This document shows positions 61,918 through 64,000 of a stretch of DNA of 64,000 nucleotides, piece by piece. This DNA is from Erythrobacteraceae bacterium (GTDB lineage: Bacteria; Pseudomonadota; Alphaproteobacteria; Sphingomonadales; Sphingomonadaceae), in contig CANJYE010000003.1 of NCBI GenBank assembly GCA_947479055.1, positions 1-64,000 of the forward strand, given 5' to 3'. The position numbers and the translations under genes are program-made. Under the pieces are notes generated by a model. That model was not told the DNA's origin and made no database searches. It saw nothing but the letters and a program-made list of their open reading frames with translations. The first letter of the stretch is position 1. Each line of letters opens with the position of its first letter.

Positions 61918-64000
61918 ATGGCTTATCACAACGCAATCCGTGCGATCCTGCTGGCGGCTACCGCAGGCTCGCTGGCCACACCGGCGCTGGCGCAGGACGC
62001 GCCGCAGGCCGGGGCAAGCGGTGGTCTGGAGGAGATCATCGTCACCGCCCGCAAGCGCAACGAAAGTGTGCAGGACATCCCGGTGTCGGTCACCGCCCTG
62101 TCCACCCAGCAGATCCGCCGTCAGGATATCAGCAGCCTCGAGAAGCTCTCGGCCAAGCTGCCCGAACTGGTCATCACCAAATCGTCGAACGGCTCGGGTG
62201 CCTCGCTCTCGATCCGGGGCATCGGTTCCAACTTCAGCAGCATCGGCATCGAGCAGTCGGTGGCGGTGATTGTCGACGGGGCCTATTACGGCCACGGTCG
62301 GGTGCTGGAGGAAGGCTTCTTCGACCTCGGCCGGATCGAAGTGCTGAAGGGCCCGCAGGCGTTGTTTTACGGAAAGAACGCCACCGCCGGGGTGATCTCG
62401 ATCACCACTGCCGATCCGGGCGACGAGAAGGAATTCCGCGGCCGGGCCGGCTACGAATTCAACGCCCAGCAGGTCTATGGCGAATTCGTCGCCTCCGGCC
62501 CGGTAACTGATACGCTCGGTGTCCGCCTGGCGGTCCATGCCAGCAAGATGTATGGCGGATACACCAAGAACCTGGGCACGACAGTGCCCTATAACGTGCT
62601 CGATGCGGCGACATTCACGCCCGCGACGCTGATGGCCCCGGCGTCGAAGAGCGACCAGCCAGGCACCAAGGAACTGATCGGCCGTCTGACGCTGGTCTGG
62701 AAGCCCTCCAGCGCCGTCACCAACACATTGAAGTTGAGCGGCACGATCAGCCGCGGCGGTTCGCCGGTGGCCAATTCCTATGTCGGCTGCGCCGGTCCGA
62801 ACTTCCAGGCCAACCCGGCCATCGTCTGCGGCAAGAAGTTCACCACCTACCAGAACGATCCGCCGGCGGAATTCCTCGGCGGCACCGGGACGCTCAAGAA
62901 GGGCCTCTACAACCGGTATGAATCATGGTCGGTCAACGATGTCCTGACCTACAACATGGGCGATCTGGCGCTGACCTCGGTCACCAACCTCAACCGCAAC
63001 CGTTCGCGCAACAACGCCGACTATGCGCAGGAAGGGCTGGGCGGCATCTGGGTTCCGATCGACTCGACTTTCCGCGCCTTCTCCAACGAGACGCGGCTGC
63101 TCAGTTCGTTCGATGCTCCGGTCAATTTCCTGATCGGCGGCTATTACCAGTCATCCAAGCGCACCCATAATGAGGATGTGACCTTCTTCGGCGCTTACAA
63201 CAGCACCGCCCCGCGCGAGTTCCAGTATCTGGCGTTCAACAAGCCCTCGCAGACCAAGGGCAAGACTGTCGCCGGCTATGGCCAGCTGATCTGGAAGATC
63301 GATCCCAAGCTCGAACTGACCGGCGGCGTGCGCTACACGCACGAGACGAAGAAGTCCCACTTCGTGCAGCAGTACGTCAATCCGTTCTTCGTCGGCGTGT
63401 TCGTGCTGAATACGCCGATCAACAAGAACCAGACCTTCAACAACTGGTCGCCGGACGCCACCCTGACGTGGAAGCCGAGCGAGGACATCACGCTCTATGC
63501 CGCCTACAAGACCGGTTACAAGTCGGGTGGCTTCTCTAACAGCGCAGTGCAGACCCCGGCTGATCCGACCGGCATCAACATGGTGTTCGGGCCGGAGCGG
63601 GCCAAGGGCTTCGAAGCCGGGCTGAAGACCACGCTGATGGACCGGCAGCTGCGCTTCAACCTGGGCCTCTACCGCTACAATTTCTCCGGGCTTCAGGTCG
63701 ACTACTATGACCCGATCCACATCCAGTACATCACCCGCAACGCCGGTTCGTCGCGCGTCCAGGGCGTGGAAATGGAATTCGAGTTTGCCCCGCGCGGCGC
63801 GCCGGGCCTGACCATCCACGGTTCGGCCAATTACAATGAATCGAAGTATCGCAACTTCATCGGCCCCTGCTTTACCGGCCAGTCGCAGGCCGAGGGCTGC
63901 AACCTGCGCGGTTCACCCGGCGATCCGCTGCCGACCCTGCAGCAACTGGGCGGGAATTCCACTGCCAATGCGCCCAAGTTCGTCGGCACCTTCGGCTTCG
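61918..64000 (+). CDS. TonB-dependent receptor (partial, right edge)
   Basis: The first 694 codons of an outer-membrane receptor. It has a signal peptide (AILLAATAGSLATPALAQ) and a plug domain with EEIIVTARKRNESVQDIPVSV (TonB box-like start), LSIRGIG, the PQALFYGKNATAGVI segment and a long beta-barrel. GGGGAGAGG precedes the ATG. Receptors of this subfamily are abundant in sphingomonads and often take up complex organic compounds; the substrate is unknown. The C-terminal barrel end lies beyond the window. Confidence 0.93.
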   Translation, partial: MAYHNAIRAILLAATAGSLATPALAQDAPQAGASGGLEEIIVTARKRNESVQDIPVSVTALSTQQIRRQDISSLEKLSAKLPELVITKSSNGSGASLSIRGIGSNFSSIGIEQSVAVIVDGAYYGHGRVLEEGFFDLGRIEVLKGPQALFYGKNATAGVISITTADPGDEKEFRGRAGYEFNAQQVYGEFVASGPVTDTLGVRLAVHASKMYGGYTKNLGTTVPYNVLDAATFTPATLMAPASKSDQPGTKELIGRLTLVWKPSSAVTNTLKLSGTISRGGSPVANSYVGCAGPNFQANPAIVCGKKFTTYQNDPPAEFLGGTGTLKKGLYNRYESWSVNDVLTYNMGDLALTSVTNLNRNRSRNNADYAQEGLGGIWVPIDSTFRAFSNETRLLSSFDAPVNFLIGGYYQSSKRTHNEDVTFFGAYNSTAPREFQYLAFNKPSQTKGKTVAGYGQLIWKIDPKLELTGGVRYTHETKKSHFVQQYVNPFFVGVFVLNTPINKNQTFNNWSPDATLTWKPSEDITLYAAYKTGYKSGGFSNSAVQTPADPTGINMVFGPERAKGFEAGLKTTLMDRQLRFNLGLYRYNFSGLQVDYYDPIHIQYITRNAGSSRVQGVEMEFEFAPRGAPGLTIHGSANYNESKYRNFIGPCFTGQSQAEGCNLRGSPGDPLPTLQQLGGNSTANAPKFVGTFGF

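Noticed and set aside
1-64000. CRISPR arrays, rRNA genes, prophage structural genes
   Set aside because: No regularly spaced repeats, rRNA signatures or capsid/tail genes are visible anywhere in the window.

Overview
The window is GC-rich chromosomal DNA from an alphaproteobacterium, most likely a sphingomonad (Novosphingobium, Sphingobium or Erythrobacter type). The evidence is the strong third-position GC bias, dense operons with 4-base stop/start overlaps, a 'GGLEEIIVTARKR' TonB-dependent receptor, a DUF6481 gene, and a zinc-ribbon gene divergent from ftsEX. No rRNA, CRISPR array or intact mobile element is visible. Two tRNAs are present, Leu(GAG) and Lys(TTT).

Layout. Bases 1-650 are a scar: the 3' end of an IS5-type transposase, an interrupted gene, three copies of a 17-base repeat and a perfect 24-base palindrome of the REP type. 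At 0.7-2.1 kb lie a SleB-like wall hydrolase and an exported protein. At 2.5-4.9 kb is a DUF3489-DUF2924-large serine recombinase cassette whose recombinase is frameshifted. From 5.1 to 31.7 kb the DNA is core-like: tRNA-Leu, zinc-ribbon protein, ftsEX-ydcF-plsC-Nramp, hisC-tyrA, metXW, mobA, msrB, PBP1A, Do-family protease, hflKC, mrp, an isolated molybdopterin hydroxylase, hemH, rsmB, msrA, aguB, folK and tRNA-Lys.

Bases 34.5-47.8 kb are the most interesting part. A translationally coupled operon encodes a NikR-like regulator, two DUF1989 proteins (UAAP1/2), a biotin-dependent 'urea carboxylase' and an allophanate hydrolase. Divergent from it are an ABC permease and ATPase. Beyond them, on the minus strand, come the substrate-binding lipoprotein, a two-domain Fe(II)/2-oxoglutarate oxygenase and a LysR regulator. 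Published work on related clusters shows the carboxylase can act on guanidine and the DUF1989 pair can deiminate carboxyguanidine. The best reading is therefore a guanidine uptake and assimilation system. The oxygenase may release guanidine, or a related compound, from a larger guanidino substrate. No known guanidine riboswitch is visible. A palindrome (41861-41886) next to the regulator is a candidate operator.

From 47.9 kb onward: YqgE, an RND efflux pair, an SDR without its catalytic tyrosine, a DUF4169 pair, two flavoproteins, a long 73-base hairpin, a TetR gene divergent from a D-aminoacylase-type amidohydrolase, a cluster of very long hairpins, a saccharopine-dehydrogenase-like protein, and a TonB receptor that runs off the right edge. 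Start sites were chosen by overlap with neighbours, Shine-Dalgarno-like sequence and domain boundaries; several differ from the longest open frame.
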